Origin: Anabaena cylindrica PCC 7122
GTDB lineage: Bacteria; Cyanobacteriota; Cyanobacteriia; Cyanobacteriales; Nostocaceae
Assembly: GCF_000317695.1 (NCBI RefSeq)
Contig: NC_019771.1
Span: 3,042,001-3,106,000, forward strand
Length of the DNA stretch: 64,000 bases
Direction: 5' to 3'
Shown piece after piece: positions 10,944 to 21,496 of the stretch. Below the pieces are notes generated by a model. That model saw nothing but the letters and a program-made list of their open reading frames with translations, searched no databases and was not told the origin of the DNA. The translations under genes and the position numbers were made by a program. Each line of letters begins with the position of its first letter. The first letter of the stretch is position 1.

Positions 10944-11885
10944 TTACTTATTAGCAGTATTAAACGTTCTTAGCTGCCGATAGCTATGAAGTACATTAAA
11001 AAACTTCTCAAAATCAAAACTTTTAGGATCTGCTCTTTGTCCAGAACGGTCTACAGCTCGATGAGTGGTAATTCTATCATCTGGAACTTGGCTTTGAGCA
11101 ATTAACCAAGCCAAGGAATTGTACTGAGCATCTGTGTAACCACTATGACCTTGAAGATTGTTCTTACCCCAAGCATCTGAAGGCGTTTCTAAAGACACAT
11201 GATAAGCAAAATTATTTACAGATGGAGGTAAAGTTTGATTAGTTTGCACAGTTTCCAGGCCATTAACATCCTCAAACACAGAATTACCCGCACCAAAAGC
11301 CCGTTTATCTGGTGGAACAAGATAAACTACTGTCCCATTTAAAGTAACTAAAGCGTGATAACTAGCTTGTACATTTTCATCATCATGGGGTGTTTGAAAA
11401 AAATTAATCGCACTAGAAGCAGAATTACTAGTTTCGTGAAGTACAATAATTGCCTGATTATTTATAAGTACACCATTAGCATCTCTGGTATATCGTTCTC
11501 CATAATTACTAGGATGCACATCAGCCTTAGCAAAATTAGGTTTATATTTAGCAAAAGCCGCAGTAGTAGCATATCTAGTATTAACTTTACTAAGTTTAGG
11601 AATATTATTCGTATTTACTGGAGATTTAGGTAAATTTGGCTCCTTATTTTCTGTCGTTATTACCGACTGTAATTGTGCCTGTGGATATTGACTCCACGCT
11701 GTAGTTTCTGGAGTTGAAGTAATTTTATTACTTTGTGTCTGTCTGGAACCACCCACAAACAATGCTAAAACCAGAGCAGCGAACATAAAAAAGATTAGCA
11801 TTACTCTAGTTGCCCAGTCTCTAAATCTCATATATCTAATACTGGTAATATTGCTAACGTTAATATTAATACCTTGATTTCGCAA
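10944..11885 (-). CDS. N-acetylmuramoyl-L-alanine amidase (Amidase_2 family), membrane-anchored
   Basis: 313 residues, or 295 if translation starts at the internal ATG at 11831 (MRFRDWATRV), which would place the membrane segment closer to the N-terminus. A transmembrane/signal segment VMLIFFMFAALVLALFVGG is followed by a ~90-residue polar linker and the amidase domain. The zinc-ligand strand is IIVLHETSNSASSAINFF, the second site SYHALVTLNGTVVYLVPP and the late His segment DRITTHRAVDRSGQRADP with the catalytic region. It would cleave the amide between MurNAc and the stem peptide of peptidoglycan in the periplasm. No cell-wall neighbours. Confidence 0.88.
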   Translation of the reverse strand: MRNQGININVSNITSIRYMRFRDWATRVMLIFFMFAALVLALFVGGSRQTQSNKITSTPETTAWSQYPQAQLQSVITTENKEPNLPKSPVNTNNIPKLSKVNTRYATTAAFAKYKPNFAKADVHPSNYGERYTRDANGVLINNQAIIVLHETSNSASSAINFFQTPHDDENVQASYHALVTLNGTVVYLVPPDKRAFGAGNSVFEDVNGLETVQTNQTLPPSVNNFAYHVSLETPSDAWGKNNLQGHSGYTDAQYNSLAWLIAQSQVPDDRITTHRAVDRSGQRADPKSFDFEKFFNVLHSYRQLRTFNTANK

Positions 11886-12214
11886 AATAAAGACATCTAT
11901 TATACTAAAATATAAGGTAAATAAAATTTTTTACTTATTCATCTGTCTATAAGTCTAACTTTACTGAGTAGGTGGGCGTAAATATTTATGATCAGATAAG
12001 GCAAAAAGAAGGTGGGGAAAGGGTTTGAGCTTCATTGTACATTATTTTTTCATTATAAAAAGCTTTATATCTTGTTTAAACGTAAATATATCATCAGTAT
12101 CATAAACAATCCATAGATTTAAAATACTTGTTGTCTAAAAAATACGCCTAAATTTTGGAAAATAATAAACTAAGTCTAGAATCACAAAACTAACCAAACT
12201 TGATTTCAGAGAAT
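11886..12214. other. Divergent intergenic region between amidase and metH
   Basis: AT-rich spacer that must hold promoters for both the amidase (minus) and metH (plus). I looked for a cobalamin riboswitch ahead of metH and did not recognise a B12-box or the expected leader. No gene or repeat seen. Confidence 0.4.
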
Positions 12215-15200
12215 ATGAAACATCCTTTCTTAGAACACCTGCATAGTCCAAAACGTCCTGTTATCGTCTTTGACGGCGCAATGGGAACTAACCTGCAAAC
12301 CCAAAACCTCACAGCGGAAGATTTTGGAGGCACACAGTATGAAGGTTGTAATGAATACCTAGTCCACACCAAACCCGAAGCCGTCGCCAAAGTTCACCGT
12401 GACTTTCTCGCTGCTGGTGCTGATGTCATTGAAACCGACACCTTCGGCGCTATGTCCATAGTTTTAGCAGAATATGACTTAGCCGACCAAGCTTACTATC
12501 TCACCAAAACTGCCGCAGAACTTGCCAAAAGTGTCGCTGCGGAATTTTCTACACCAGAAAAACCCCGGTTTGTAGCCGGTTCAATTGGTCCGACAACCAA
12601 ACTCCCCACCTTGGGACATATTGATTTTGACACCATGAAAGCCTCCTTCGCTGAACAAGCAGAAGCCTTGTTTGATGGTGGTGTCGATTTATTTCTCGTC
12701 GAAACTTGCCAAGATGTACTGCAAATTAAAGCCGCATTAAATGGAATTGAGGAAGTTTTTGCTAAAAAAGGCGAAAGAAGACCCCTAATGGTGTCTGTAA
12801 CTATGGAAAGCATGGGTACAATGCTGGTAGGTACAGAAATCAGCGCCGTACTGACAATTCTAGAACCTTACCCCATAGATATTCTCGGTTTAAACTGTGC
12901 CACTGGCCCAGACTTGATGAAACCACACATCAAGTATTTATCAGAACATTCGCCTTTCGTAGTTTCCTGTATTCCTAACGCGGGTTTACCGGAAAACGTT
13001 GGTGGTCAAGCGCATTACAGACTAACGCCTGTTGAATTAAGAATGTCTTTAATGCACTTTATCGAAGATTTGGGTGTCCAAGTGATTGGGGGTTGCTGTG
13101 GGACACGTCCAGCACACATTCAACAATTGGCAGAAATTGCCAAGGAGTTAAAACCGAAAGTTAGAAAACCGAGTTTAGAACCAGCAGCAGCGTCAATTTA
13201 TTCTACTCAGCCTTATGAGCAAGATAACTCTTTCTTGATTATTGGTGAACGTCTCAACGCCAGCGGTTCTAAGAAATGCCGTGACTTACTAAATGCGGAA
13301 GATTGGGATGGTTTGGTGTCAATGGCGAGGAGTCAAGTTAAAGAAGGCGCACACATCCTAGATATTAACGTTGATTATGTAGGACGTGACGGCGTGCGTG
13401 ATATGCACGAGCTAGTTTCTCGCATTGTTAATAATGTTACTTTACCCTTAATGCTCGATTCCACCGAATGGGAAAAAATGGAAGCAGGGCTAAAGGTAGC
13501 TGGTGGTAAGTGTTTGCTCAATTCCACTAACTATGAAGACGGCGAACCACGATTTTTGAAAGTGTTGGAGTTAGCCAAAAAGTACGGTGCAGGTGTCGTC
13601 ATTGGTACAATCGACGAAGATGGCATGGCGCGGACAGCAGAGAAAAAGTTTCAAATTGCCCAACGTGCTTACCGTCAAGCTGTAGAATATGGGCTTGCCC
13701 CCACAGAAATATTTTTTGATACTTTAGCTTTACCTATTTCTACGGGAATTGAGGAAGATAGAGAAAATGGTAAAGCCACCATTGAGTCAATTCGCCGTAT
13801 TCGCCGAGAATTGCCCGGAAGTCATGTAATTTTGGGTGTTTCTAATATTTCCTTTGGTTTAAATCCCGCATCGCGGATGGTTCTGAATTCGATGTTTTTG
13901 CATGAAGCAATGAATGCGGGAATGGATGCAGCAATTGTCAGCGCGAGTAAAATTTTACCACTAGCTAAAATTGAACCTCAGCATCAAGAAGTTTGTCGTC
14001 AGTTAATTTACGATGAACGGAAATTTGATGGTGATGTCTGCATTTATGATCCTTTAGGAGAACTAACAACAATTTTTGCAGGGGTTAAAACAAAACGTAA
14101 CACGGGAATTGATGAAAATCTCCCCATTCAAGAACGTTTGAAACGTCATATTATTGACGGTGAACGCATTGGTTTAGAAGCGCAATTGACAAAGGCTTTA
14201 GAACAATTTCCTCCATTAGAAATTATCAATACATTTTTGTTAGATGGGATGAAAGTTGTGGGTGAGTTGTTCGGTTCAGGACAAATGCAATTGCCTTTTG
14301 TTTTGCAATCTGCGGAAACGATGAAATCGGCAGTTGCGTATTTAGAACCGTTCATGGAAAAGTCGGAATCTGGGAATAATTCCAAGGGAACTTTTGTAAT
14401 TGCAACTGTCAAAGGTGATGTTCATGACATTGGCAAAAACCTGGTAGATATCATTTTATCTAACAACGGTTACAAAGTGATAAACCTGGGAATTAAGCAA
14501 TCAGTGGAAAATATTATTCAGGCTTATCAACAGCATAAACCTGATTGTATTGCCATGAGTGGTTTGCTGGTGAAATCTACCGCTTTTATGAAAGAGAATT
14601 TGCAAACTTTCAACGAAAATGGTATTACGGTACCTGTAATTTTAGGTGGTGCAGCGTTAACGCCTAAGTTTGTGTATCAAGATTGCCAAAATACCTACAA
14701 AGGTAAAGTAGTTTATGGCAAAGATGCATTTTCTGATTTGCATTTTATGGATAAATTAATGCCTGCAAAAGTGGGGGGCAATTGGGATGATTCACAGGGC
14801 TTTTTGGATGAATTTGAGGAAAATAGACATCACTCTTTTGCAGAAAATGACGGGCAAGATACCCATCCCACAAGAGAAGATGTTGGTGTTATAAAAGATG
14901 TGGATACTCGGCGTTCGGAAGTTGTAATAATAGATATTGAACGTCCGAAACCACCTTTTTGGGGAACTCAGTTTTTACAACCTGATGATATTTCTTTGGA
15001 GGAGATCTTCTGGTATTTAGATTTGCAAGCTTTGGTGGCTGGACAATGGCAATTCCGTAAACCAAAAGAACAATCTAAGGAAGAATATCAAGCGTTTTTG
15101 GCTGAGAAGGTTTATCCAGTTTTAGAAAGTTGGAAACAGAGAATTATTGAAGAAAATTTGTTACATCCTCATGTAATTTATGGGTATTTTCCTTGTCAGT

Positions 15201-15745
15201 CTGATGGTAATTCTCTACATATATATGATGTAGAAAATCAATCAAAACAAATTACGAGTTTTGAATTTCCTCGTCAGAAATCTTTCAACAGGTTATGTAT
15301 TGCCGATTTCTTTGCACCGAAGGAGTCAGGACTGATTGATGTTTTCCCCATGCAAGCGGTGACCGTGGGGGAAGTTGCAACGGAGTTTGGACAAAAGTTA
15401 TTTGCCAATCATCAATACACTGATTATCTGTATTTTCATGGTATGGCGGTACAGGTGGCAGAAGCTTTAGCGGAATGGACTCATGCTAGGATTCGTCGGG
15501 AGTTGGGTTTTGGTGATTCTGAACCTGATAATATTCGGGATATTTTGGCGCAGCGTTATCAAGGTTCTCGGTATAGTTTCGGCTATCCTGCTTGTCCGAA
15601 TATTCAGGATCAGTATAAGCAGTTGGAGTTGTTGGGGGTTGACAGGATGAAGATGCACATGGATGAAAGTGAGCAATTGTATCCTGAACAGTCTACAACG
15701 GCGATTATTACTTATCACCCTGCTGCGAAGTATTTCACTGCTTAG
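12215..15745 (+). CDS. metH: Cobalamin-dependent methionine synthase
   Basis: About 1176 residues from ATG 12215 (an in-frame TTG at 12200 would add five). Modules in order: homocysteine-binding barrel (~1-320) with GAMGTNLQ and zinc cysteines in GLNCATGP and [10 protein letters not shown]; pterin-binding barrel (~340-620) with [13 protein letters not shown] and [11 protein letters not shown]12 cap and Rossmann domain (~640-870) with the cobalt-binding motif DVHDIGKN at about 735 and SGLLVKST; C-terminal AdoMet reactivation domain with RIRRELGFG and [15 protein letters not shown]. It transfers the methyl group of methyl-tetrahydrofolate to homocysteine. Full-length and intact. Monocistronic here. 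Confidence 0.98.
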   Translation: MKHPFLEHLHSPKRPVIVFDGAMGTNLQTQNLTAEDFGGTQYEGCNEYLVHTKPEAVAKVHRDFLAAGADVIETDTFGAMSIVLAEYDLADQAYYLTKTAAELAKSVAAEFSTPEKPRFVAGSIGPTTKLPTLGHIDFDTMKASFAEQAEALFDGGVDLFLVETCQDVLQIKAALNGIEEVFAKKGERRPLMVSVTMESMGTMLVGTEISAVLTILEPYPIDILGLNCATGPDLMKPHIKYLSEHSPFVVSCIPNAGLPENVGGQAHYRLTPVELRMSLMHFIEDLGVQVIGGCCGTRPAHIQQLAEIAKELKPKVRKPSLEPAAASIYSTQPYEQDNSFLIIGERLNASGSKKCRDLLNAEDWDGLVSMARSQVKEGAHILDINVDYVGRDGVRDMHELVSRIVNNVTLPLMLDSTEWEKMEAGLKVAGGKCLLNSTNYEDGEPRFLKVLELAKKYGAGVVIGTIDEDGMARTAEKKFQIAQRAYRQAVEYGLAPTEIFFDTLALPISTGIEEDRENGKATIESIRRIRRELPGSHVILGVSNISFGLNPASRMVLNSMFLHEAMNAGMDAAIVSASKILPLAKIEPQHQEVCRQLIYDERKFDGDVCIYDPLGELTTIFAGVKTKRNTGIDENLPIQERLKRHIIDGERIGLEAQLTKALEQFPPLEIINTFLLDGMKVVGELFGSGQMQLPFVLQSAETMKSAVAYLEPFMEKSESGNNSKGTFVIATVKGDVHDIGKNLVDIILSNNGYKVINLGIKQSVENIIQAYQQHKPDCIAMSGLLVKSTAFMKENLQTFNENGITVPVILGGAALTPKFVYQDCQNTYKGKVVYGKDAFSDLHFMDKLMPAKVGGNWDDSQGFLDEFEENRHHSFAENDGQDTHPTREDVGVIKDVDTRRSEVVIIDIERPKPPFWGTQFLQPDDISLEEIFWYLDLQALVAGQWQFRKPKEQSKEEYQAFLAEKVYPVLESWKQRIIEENLLHPHVIYGYFPCQSDGNSLHIYDVENQSKQITSFEFPRQKSFNRLCIADFFAPKESGLIDVFPMQAVTVGEVATEFGQKLFANHQYTDYLYFHGMAVQVAEALAEWTHARIRRELGFGDSEPDNIRDILAQRYQGSRYSFGYPACPNIQDQYKQLELLGVDRMKMHMDESEQLYPEQSTTAIITYHPAAKYFTA

Positions 15746-16277
15746 TTGTGAGATATATGCCTTACCCACATCTTTCTTAACATTCTTGAAACCCTTATAA
15801 TATAAAGGTTTTGATGTTTAAAAATTACACCACTCTTGACAGAATTTACCTTGTTATTCTCGATAAAAACCTCATTTTATTGAGAATCAACAACGGAGGA
15901 TCAAGGGTTGGGGATTTAAGATCGCTCTCGCAAATGTTAAGAAAGATTCGGGTAATGGATAGGTTGTGAGATGAAGAGGGGTAAGGATTTCAAGGATTTA
16001 AACCTGGGTTTTTGACAATTTTTTAGAGAGTGCTATTGATGTGAATTTCATCCTCACAAAGCCCGAAATAACCTAATTTCGTTCCGTCCGCTTCACGGTA
16101 AATTTTTACAGTGCCTAAGTTTGAGGAAAGACTATATCAGTCCTTGATTTGATTTAATTTAATATATTTTATACACGAGTTTTTACAGTTGCTTATTGAC
16201 TTTTGTTCCTATAAGCTCTAAATTCATTTATCGAACTAGTTGAAACTTATTTGCAAAAATACTGAGAATTGTTGCTA
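15746..16277. other. Intergenic region before the phn operon
   Basis: About 530 bases without a convincing gene. No hairpin terminator is obvious after metH. The final ~80 bases contain a plausible promoter (listed separately). I did not recognise a Pho box of the tandem CTTAACCT type. Confidence 0.4.
16196..16224 (+). promoter_or_regulatory. Candidate promoter of phnD-phnC-phnE
   Basis: TTGACT (16196-16201), 17-base spacer, TAAATT (16219-16224), about 54 bases ahead of the phnD ATG. It fits a SigA-type consensus only moderately. Confidence 0.35.
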
Positions 16278-17267
16278 ATGAATATTAATAAAGTTGGTGT
16301 GAGCAAAAAGGGCTTATTGGTTGCTAGTGGGGCATTTGCCGCCCTAACTGGGTTAGTTGTCAGCACCTTAGCGGGAATGCAAGCAACAGTGGCTAATCCC
16401 AATCTCAATCAGCCAGTACCACGCTTACTTGCTCAAAAACTAAAAACTCTAACAATAGTTTTTCCTAGTCGTTCTGATTCTACAGATTTGCAAACTAAAG
16501 CCAACGCTGTAGGTAGCTTTTTATCCAAAGAATTGGGAATCCCCGTAAAAGCGCAAATCGGTGATGATACAGCAGCAGTGGAAGCATTGAGGGCAAATCG
16601 CGCTGATGTGGCTTTTTTAAGTAGTCGTCCCGCATTGAAGGCTGAACAATTGGCAAATGCTCGTTTGTACTTAGCTGAAGTTCGCGCCAATTATTCGGGG
16701 AGATTTACTTATAACTCCATATTTGTTGTCCCCGCAAATAGCCAACTGAAAAGCAAAAGTACTCCAAAAGCAACTTTAGAACAACTGCGGGGTAAAAAAA
16801 TGGCCTTTACTTCCCCTACATCGGGTTCTGGATTTATTTTCCCTGTGAGTGAGTTAGTTAAACAGGGATTTGTCCCTGATAAAGACCGCTTGGATGGTTT
16901 CTTCGGTCAAATTGCCTATGGTGGTAGTTACGGTAAAGCTTTAGAAGCAGTAGTGCGCGGTCAAGCAGATGTGGCGGTAGTATCAGAATATGCTCTTTTC
17001 CCCCCATATATCTCCGCTGAAGACAAAAGCAAGTTACGGGTGCTACATAAAATTTCTGGTGTTCCTGCTCATGGTATCGCCATAGATAATGATGTTCCAG
17101 TACTAATGCGGGAAAAAATTATTAATGCTCTACTGAAGTTAAACAAGCCTGAAAATAACGCACTTTTCAAAAGTTTATATAACTCTACAGAATTGGTCAG
17201 AGTTGATCACAATCGTCATCTTAAACCTGTCCGGGAAGCATTAAAAAACGTTGGCATGGAACCATAA
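16278..17267 (+). CDS. phnD: Phosphonate/phosphite ABC transporter substrate-binding protein
   Basis: About 329 residues from ATG 16278 (upstream in-frame TTG codons from 16269 are less likely). A signal peptide with basic start and hydrophobic GLLVASGAFAALTGLVVSTLAG spans ~10-33. The mature part shows the PhnD/PtxB-type periplasmic binding fold: LTIVFPSRSDSTDLQTKANAVGSFLSKELG, then LRANRADVAFLSSRPALKA and MAFTSPTSGSGFIFPVSELVKQG. It should capture phosphonate or phosphite in the periplasm for the PhnC/PhnE transporter encoded next. The exact ligand cannot be read from the sequence. No C-P lyase or ptxD gene is nearby. Confidence 0.92.
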   Translation: MNINKVGVSKKGLLVASGAFAALTGLVVSTLAGMQATVANPNLNQPVPRLLAQKLKTLTIVFPSRSDSTDLQTKANAVGSFLSKELGIPVKAQIGDDTAAVEALRANRADVAFLSSRPALKAEQLANARLYLAEVRANYSGRFTYNSIFVVPANSQLKSKSTPKATLEQLRGKKMAFTSPTSGSGFIFPVSELVKQGFVPDKDRLDGFFGQIAYGGSYGKALEAVVRGQADVAVVSEYALFPPYISAEDKSKLRVLHKISGVPAHGIAIDNDVPVLMREKIINALLKLNKPENNALFKSLYNSTELVRVDHNRHLKPVREALKNVGMEP

Positions 17268-17342
17268 TAAAGTAGGGGGAAAGGGCAATCCTCAACCCCT
17301 ACAATAATTACTCCCCACGTCGAATGACCAATTACTAATTTA

Positions 17343-18086
17343 TTGATTACCAGCGTGAAACTGATTGAATGTCATAATCTAGAGACGGCTTATGCGGCAT
17401 CACTGAATCGTCCCATCCTCAACGGCATTAATTGTCATATTAATGAGGGTGAGTTTGTTGCTTTGTTAGGACTCAATGGTGCGGGTAAGTCTACATTATT
17501 GCGATCGCTGGTAGGATTAGTCCCATTGGTAAAGGGAGAAATTCACATTAATGGTCTGGAAATGACTCCCCAATCATTGCCGAAAATCCGCCGTGAAATT
17601 GGGATGTTATTTCAAGGTGGTGGACTAATTCGCCAATTATCAGCCATTGACAATGTTTTATGTGGTCGTTTGGGTGTGAGAAAAACAAGACAAACTTTAT
17701 TTGGTTTTCCCAAACACGATCGCACTTTAGCCATAGAATTATTAGAGCAACTGGGTTTAAAAGAGCAAATATATCAAAAAACTAGTCAGCTTAGTGGCGG
17801 ACAACAACAACGAGTTGCGATCGCTCGTGCTTTAATACAATCACCCCAAATACTCTTAGCTGATGAACCTATCACAGGCTTGGATGTTGTTGCATCCCAA
17901 CAAGTGATGCAGATTTTATCAGAACTCAACGCCCAGCACGGCTTAACCATTGTTACAGTGTTACATGATTTGGGCATAGCCGCAGAATACGCCCAAAGAG
18001 CGATAGTGTTAGATGCAGGACGCATAGTTTATGACGGAGAATGTGACAACTTACAAGCCCAATTTTCCCAAGTTTTGAGTTTGTAG
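17343..18086 (+). CDS. phnC: Phosphonate/phosphite ABC transporter ATP-binding protein
   Basis: 247 residues from TTG 17343; a GTG at 17355 is an alternative start. Complete ABC ATPase: Walker A LLGLNGAGKST, Q-loop MLFQGGG, signature LSGGQQQRVAIARAL, Walker B QILLADEPITGLD and switch His in VTVLHDLG. PhnC-like features include the loop after the Q-loop with NVLCGRLG. It energises import with PhnE. It sits 75 bases after phnD and 19 bases before phnE in the same orientation, so one operon. Confidence 0.93.
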   Translation: MITSVKLIECHNLETAYAASLNRPILNGINCHINEGEFVALLGLNGAGKSTLLRSLVGLVPLVKGEIHINGLEMTPQSLPKIRREIGMLFQGGGLIRQLSAIDNVLCGRLGVRKTRQTLFGFPKHDRTLAIELLEQLGLKEQIYQKTSQLSGGQQQRVAIARALIQSPQILLADEPITGLDVVASQQVMQILSELNAQHGLTIVTVLHDLGIAAEYAQRAIVLDAGRIVYDGECDNLQAQFSQVLSL

Positions 18087-18105
18087 GAATATACATAAAA
18101 ATTTT

Positions 18106-18900
18106 ATGAGTAAATCTTTTAATTCCCCATTCCTACACCGTCACCCTTGGGTAATGCCCCTGCTTATTATCTTAATAATGCTGGGGGTTTATACTTGGGC
18201 TTTACAAGGTTTAAAAGTAGATTTTGAACTATTACAAAATAGCTGGCCTTACATTACCGATTTCATTGTCAGGTTATTCCCCCCAGATTGGAAGGTTGTA
18301 GATATAGCGATTAAGGCATTAATTGAAACTATACAGATGTCCCTTTGGGGAACTTCTATCGGTGCTATTCTTTCTCTACCAATAGCTGTTGCTAGTTCTA
18401 ATAATGTTGCACCTTTATGGTTGCGCTGGTTAGCAAATTTACTACAAAACTCCGTTCGTTCAGTTCCCTCAATTATTCTGGGCTTGATATTTGTTGCCGC
18501 AACCGGTTTAGGCGCACCCGCTGGCACATTAGCCTTATCAATCTATACAATTGGCTATCTTGCCAAGTTTTACCAACAAGCAATAGAATCCGTAGATTCC
18601 CGTTCTCTTGAATCATTACAAGTTATCGGTGCATCAAGAATGCAAATGGCCCACTATGGAATTCTACCGCAAGTATTACCCTTGGGATTAGGCTATACAT
18701 TGTGGATGTTTGAATATAACATCCGCGCTGCTTCTGTGTTGGGTGTAGTTGGTGCGGGTGGGATAGGTTTTCAGTTGAAAAGTTATATTGACGGGTTTGA
18801 ATATAACAAAGCCACAACTATGATGTTGGTGTTATTGGTAGTAGTGACTGTGATTGATATTTTTAGTAGTAAATTGCGCCGTCACCTTGACTCGATGTAA
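18106..18900 (+). CDS. phnE: Phosphonate/phosphite ABC transporter permease
   Basis: 264 residues with a hydrophobic N-terminal helix (WVMPLLIILIMLGVYTWAL) and about five further membrane segments. The permease coupling region reads ESLQVIGASRMQMAHYGILPQVLPL, with the EAA-type loop, and AASVLGVVGAGGIGFQL is typical of PhnE. It forms the inner-membrane channel for PhnC/PhnD. ATG at 18106 follows phnC by 19 bases. Confidence 0.93.
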   Translation: MSKSFNSPFLHRHPWVMPLLIILIMLGVYTWALQGLKVDFELLQNSWPYITDFIVRLFPPDWKVVDIAIKALIETIQMSLWGTSIGAILSLPIAVASSNNVAPLWLRWLANLLQNSVRSVPSIILGLIFVAATGLGAPAGTLALSIYTIGYLAKFYQQAIESVDSRSLESLQVIGASRMQMAHYGILPQVLPLGLGYTLWMFEYNIRAASVLGVVGAGGIGFQLKSYIDGFEYNKATTMMLVLLVVVTVIDIFSSKLRRHLDSM

Positions 18901-18919
18901 GTAAAAATTTAATTACAGC

Positions 18920-19040
18920 AGATTGATGAATGAATGAGGCTTCCGCGAGCCTTCCATGCGGAACGGGACGCTACACGAACGCCGAACTCTGATAGCTTAT
19001 ATGACGTAGCTACCGCAGGCATACGCCACACTGGGCTATC
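18920..19040. repeat. Palindromic GC-rich dispersed repeat after phnE
   Basis: A patch of GGCTTCCGCGAGCC, CCATGCGGAACGGGACGC and TACCGCAGGCATACGCC lies in otherwise AT-rich DNA. Each is a short imperfect palindrome of the sort scattered in Nostocales genomes. Related fragments occur near 28900 and 61190. No coding capacity. Confidence 0.5.
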
Positions 19041-19119
19041 AAATATCAAGCGCCTTTTACTCGTGGCTTTTGAATTTTGATGGAGTATCAACAAGTATTT
19101 TGATTGGTTTAAAATCTTT

Positions 19120-19794
19120 TCAATAAACTCCAGCATAACTGGGTATATTCACCACCACATCTCTTGCTTCTTCCCGACTTTCCCCATTAATATGCTTATC
19201 TATCAACATTGGCACTTGTGTAGCTTGTATGCGACTATAACGAGTTTTGTCTGGCATGACTAAATTTGGCCCTGCTTTACAGTTCTTCATACAGCCAGTG
19301 CCTTTAATAATTACATTATCTAAACCATTATTTTCCAACTCTCTTTCTAAAGCCTGACACAAAGCCTTACCACCACGTTTCATACAATCAGACTTTTGGC
19401 AGACCAAAATTGTTGCTTTAGTCTGAGTCGATTTTTGTTTGGTGCAATTTTTCGCAGAAGTTTCTTCTAACTGCTTCATAGTGTGACTAATTTGATCTGT
19501 AAATCTTCCCATTTCCGAACTTGCAGCCATTACCCGTTCTGCTTTGAGGGTTTCTTGTCCCTTTTTAGAGTCGTACTTTTTTGTCCCCACAACTTGCAGC
19601 CAAGTACCTTTAGGTAGACGTAAATCAAAGGCTACCCGTAAATGTTTCGCTAACTTCACATAGCATTGACCTTCAACAGTTGCTAACAATAAGCCTTTGA
19701 GCTTGTAACCGTCTTTAATCACAAACTCTAAAAATCTTCCTTCAAGGCAAAATTCTGCTACTTCTACACTGGGAGATACACTCATTTTTGTCAC
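19120..19794 (-). CDS. [2Fe-2S] thioredoxin-like ferredoxin domain protein
   Basis: 224 residues. The N-terminal half (~1-95) is a small beta-rich domain unknown to me (FCLEGRFLEFVIKDGYKLKGLLLATVEG...). The C-terminal half (~125-205) is a thioredoxin-like [2Fe-2S] ferredoxin, with cysteines in ILVCQKSDCMKRGGKALC and GTGCMKNCKAGPNLVMPD, the four-Cys spacing seen in NuoE/HoxE-type and stand-alone TRX-like ferredoxins. It probably carries electrons or senses redox or iron state; the partner is unknown. The small gene at 19826-20125 lies 31 bases upstream in the same direction. dps is transcribed divergently from this pair. Confidence 0.85.
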   Translation of the reverse strand: MTKMSVSPSVEVAEFCLEGRFLEFVIKDGYKLKGLLLATVEGQCYVKLAKHLRVAFDLRLPKGTWLQVVGTKKYDSKKGQETLKAERVMAASSEMGRFTDQISHTMKQLEETSAKNCTKQKSTQTKATILVCQKSDCMKRGGKALCQALERELENNGLDNVIIKGTGCMKNCKAGPNLVMPDKTRYSRIQATQVPMLIDKHINGESREEARDVVVNIPSYAGVY

Positions 19795-19825
19795 CTCTTT
19801 TCAACGAAGATAAGCTGTCAATCAA

Positions 19826-20125
19826 CTAAGACTTTTGGTAGCGACTATGCCAACATTGTTCAAGAGTACAAATTAACTCTTGACGAGATGCGGTGAATTG
19901 TCGCACCACACTCCAAAGTTGAACAACTACCTGGGGACTGGTAATTTGCACTTGTAATGGTTGGTTAGTCTCGCAGCGAGAAGGAATTTCTAACTCTCTT
20001 AAACGCTGATAGACTTGCCAACGGTCTGCCCAATTCACCTCAACAACGTGCTTTATTCCTGTTTCTGAGCTAAAAGATTTCAAGCGAATTGCCCTCAAAG
20101 TGCAACAAACTTGCAGTAAACACAA
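19826..20125 (-). CDS. Small conserved-looking hypothetical protein upstream of the ferredoxin gene
   Basis: 99 residues (MCLLQVCCTLRAIRLKSF...). I do not recognise a family. It is soluble, with an alpha/beta look (VVEVNWADRWQVYQRLRELEI, LQVQITSPQVVVQLWSVVRQF) and several cysteines. The 31-base gap to the ferredoxin-like gene suggests co-transcription. The GC content and lack of an overlapping alternative frame support a real gene. Confidence 0.65.
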   Translation of the reverse strand: MCLLQVCCTLRAIRLKSFSSETGIKHVVEVNWADRWQVYQRLRELEIPSRCETNQPLQVQITSPQVVVQLWSVVRQFTASRQELICTLEQCWHSRYQKS

Positions 20126-20468
20126 GATATATACTCCCCAAAACAGGGAGTTGGTTAGAGTTAAGCCTCTTTAATTAGAATAGCGTAAGTGCAAAATATT
20201 GTCATTAATTTTGCAAACTTTTTGCATTTTTATATTTATAAATTATTATTCGAGCTTAATCACGATTTGTTGTAACGCTAAGTATAGTATCTAGATATTT
20301 ACATAAAAATTCAACTTTGAGTATCTAGCTTGGGAATTAATTTAATTCTCCTAGCAGTTAAAATTAAAAATTCTGTAATATTTGATAGACTTGCTTTCAG
20401 TTTTTTCAATGTTAATATATAAAAACTAAGCAGTAAAAAAATAAAACTGCTAAACAGCGAGGAGAACT
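20126..20468. other. Divergent regulatory region between ferredoxin operon and dps
   Basis: About 340 AT-rich bases holding both promoters. For dps a weak pair TTGCTT (20391-20396), 16 bases, TAATAT (20413-20418) is visible, leaving a ~45-base leader with a clear ribosome site GCGAGGAG before the ATG. I see no certain Fur box. No gene. Confidence 0.4.
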
Positions 20469-21023
20469 ATGTCTGACACACAAACTTTGTTGCAAAATTT
20501 TGGTCAAGTATACGACAATCATGTCTTGCTAGATCGCAGTGTAACTACTCCAGTAGTTGAAGGATTTAATGTAGTCTTAGCGAGTTTCCAAGCTTTGTAC
20601 TTGCAGTACCAAAAACACCATTTTGTAGTTGAAGGTGCAGAATTTTATTCTCTGCATGAATTCTTTAACGACAGCTACACCGAAGTCCAAGATCATATCC
20701 ATGAAATTGGCGAAAGATTAAATGGTTTGGGTGGTGTACCTGCGGCAAGCTTTAGTAAATTAGCTGAATTATGCTGCTTTGAACCGGAAAGTGATGGCGC
20801 ATATGCTGCCCGCAAGATGGTCGAAAATGACCTGGTAGCAGAACAAGCTATGATTAGCGTAATTCGTCGTCAAGCTTCTCAGGCTGAGAGTTTAGGAGAT
20901 AGAGCCACACGCTATCTGTATGAAAAAATCTTGTTAAAAACAGAAGAAAGAGCCTATCATTTAGCTCACTTCTTGGCTAAGGATAGTTTAACATTAGGTT
21001 ATGTTCAACCTGCGGCAAACTAG
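20469..21023 (+). CDS. dps: Dps-family ferritin-like DNA-binding / iron-storage protein
   Basis: 184 residues, the length of cyanobacterial Dps proteins. The ferroxidase helix region is [36 protein letters not shown], with His51, His63 and downstream Asp75/Glu79-type ligands, followed by [12 protein letters not shown]. Dps forms dodecamers that oxidise Fe(II) with hydrogen peroxide, store iron and protect DNA. A strong Shine-Dalgarno (GAGGAG) lies 5-8 bases before ATG 20469. It is followed by an intrinsic terminator. Filamentous strains carry several Dps paralogues, and which one this is cannot be told here. Confidence 0.94.
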   Translation: MSDTQTLLQNFGQVYDNHVLLDRSVTTPVVEGFNVVLASFQALYLQYQKHHFVVEGAEFYSLHEFFNDSYTEVQDHIHEIGERLNGLGGVPAASFSKLAELCCFEPESDGAYAARKMVENDLVAEQAMISVIRRQASQAESLGDRATRYLYEKILLKTEERAYHLAHFLAKDSLTLGYVQPAAN

Positions 21024-21101
21024 ACTTCACATCATGGCAATTAATCTCATCTAGCAATAGTGTAAATTAGTTGTACAAGCTATTAAAAAATAATATTTTT
21101 G

Positions 21102-21137
21102 AGCAGAAAGGTGACATTGTCCCTCTCTGCTATTTTT
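21102..21137 (+). terminator. Intrinsic terminator of dps
   Basis: AGCAGAAAGG (21102-21111) pairs with CCTCTCTGCT (21122-21131) with one mismatch, followed by ATTTTT. It sits about 80 bases after the dps stop codon. Confidence 0.75.
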
Positions 21138-21496
21138 AACAAAAAATTTGGGTAATAAATTTTTCTTTAACCAGAATATAAAATAATTGCTGTTCGTATT
21201 TAATATGCACTGTTGTTTAAATAAAAACCACAGCAGATATTTCTAAATTTATTGACAATTAATTTTATTAGAATTAAATACATAAATAAAAGTTTTTATC
21301 AATATCTTTGCCATCTAAGCTATAAAAATTGAAAAGTAACTGTAAGAAAACAAAGGCATTTTTTGCCCAACATCCTATTCTTTTTCGGCTCTGGCTCAAC
21401 AGAAACCGGAAAACTGGATAATAAATAGCATGAGGAGGGGTAAAGACCCTTACAATAATCAAGATTTGTATTTTTATACTTCAAGGTAACAAAGCT
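21138..21496. other. Intergenic leader region of carB
   Basis: AT-rich spacer between the dps terminator and carB. It must hold the carB promoter. No gene, repeat or recognisable pyrimidine-responsive leader seen. Confidence 0.4.

Noticed and set aside
11886..12214. Possible cobalamin riboswitch before metH
   Set aside because: No B12-box or conserved core could be recognised in the leader.
12190..12390. 66-codon minus-strand frame over the metH start
   Set aside because: Antisense to the conserved homocysteine-binding domain of MetH; an echo of its codon pattern.
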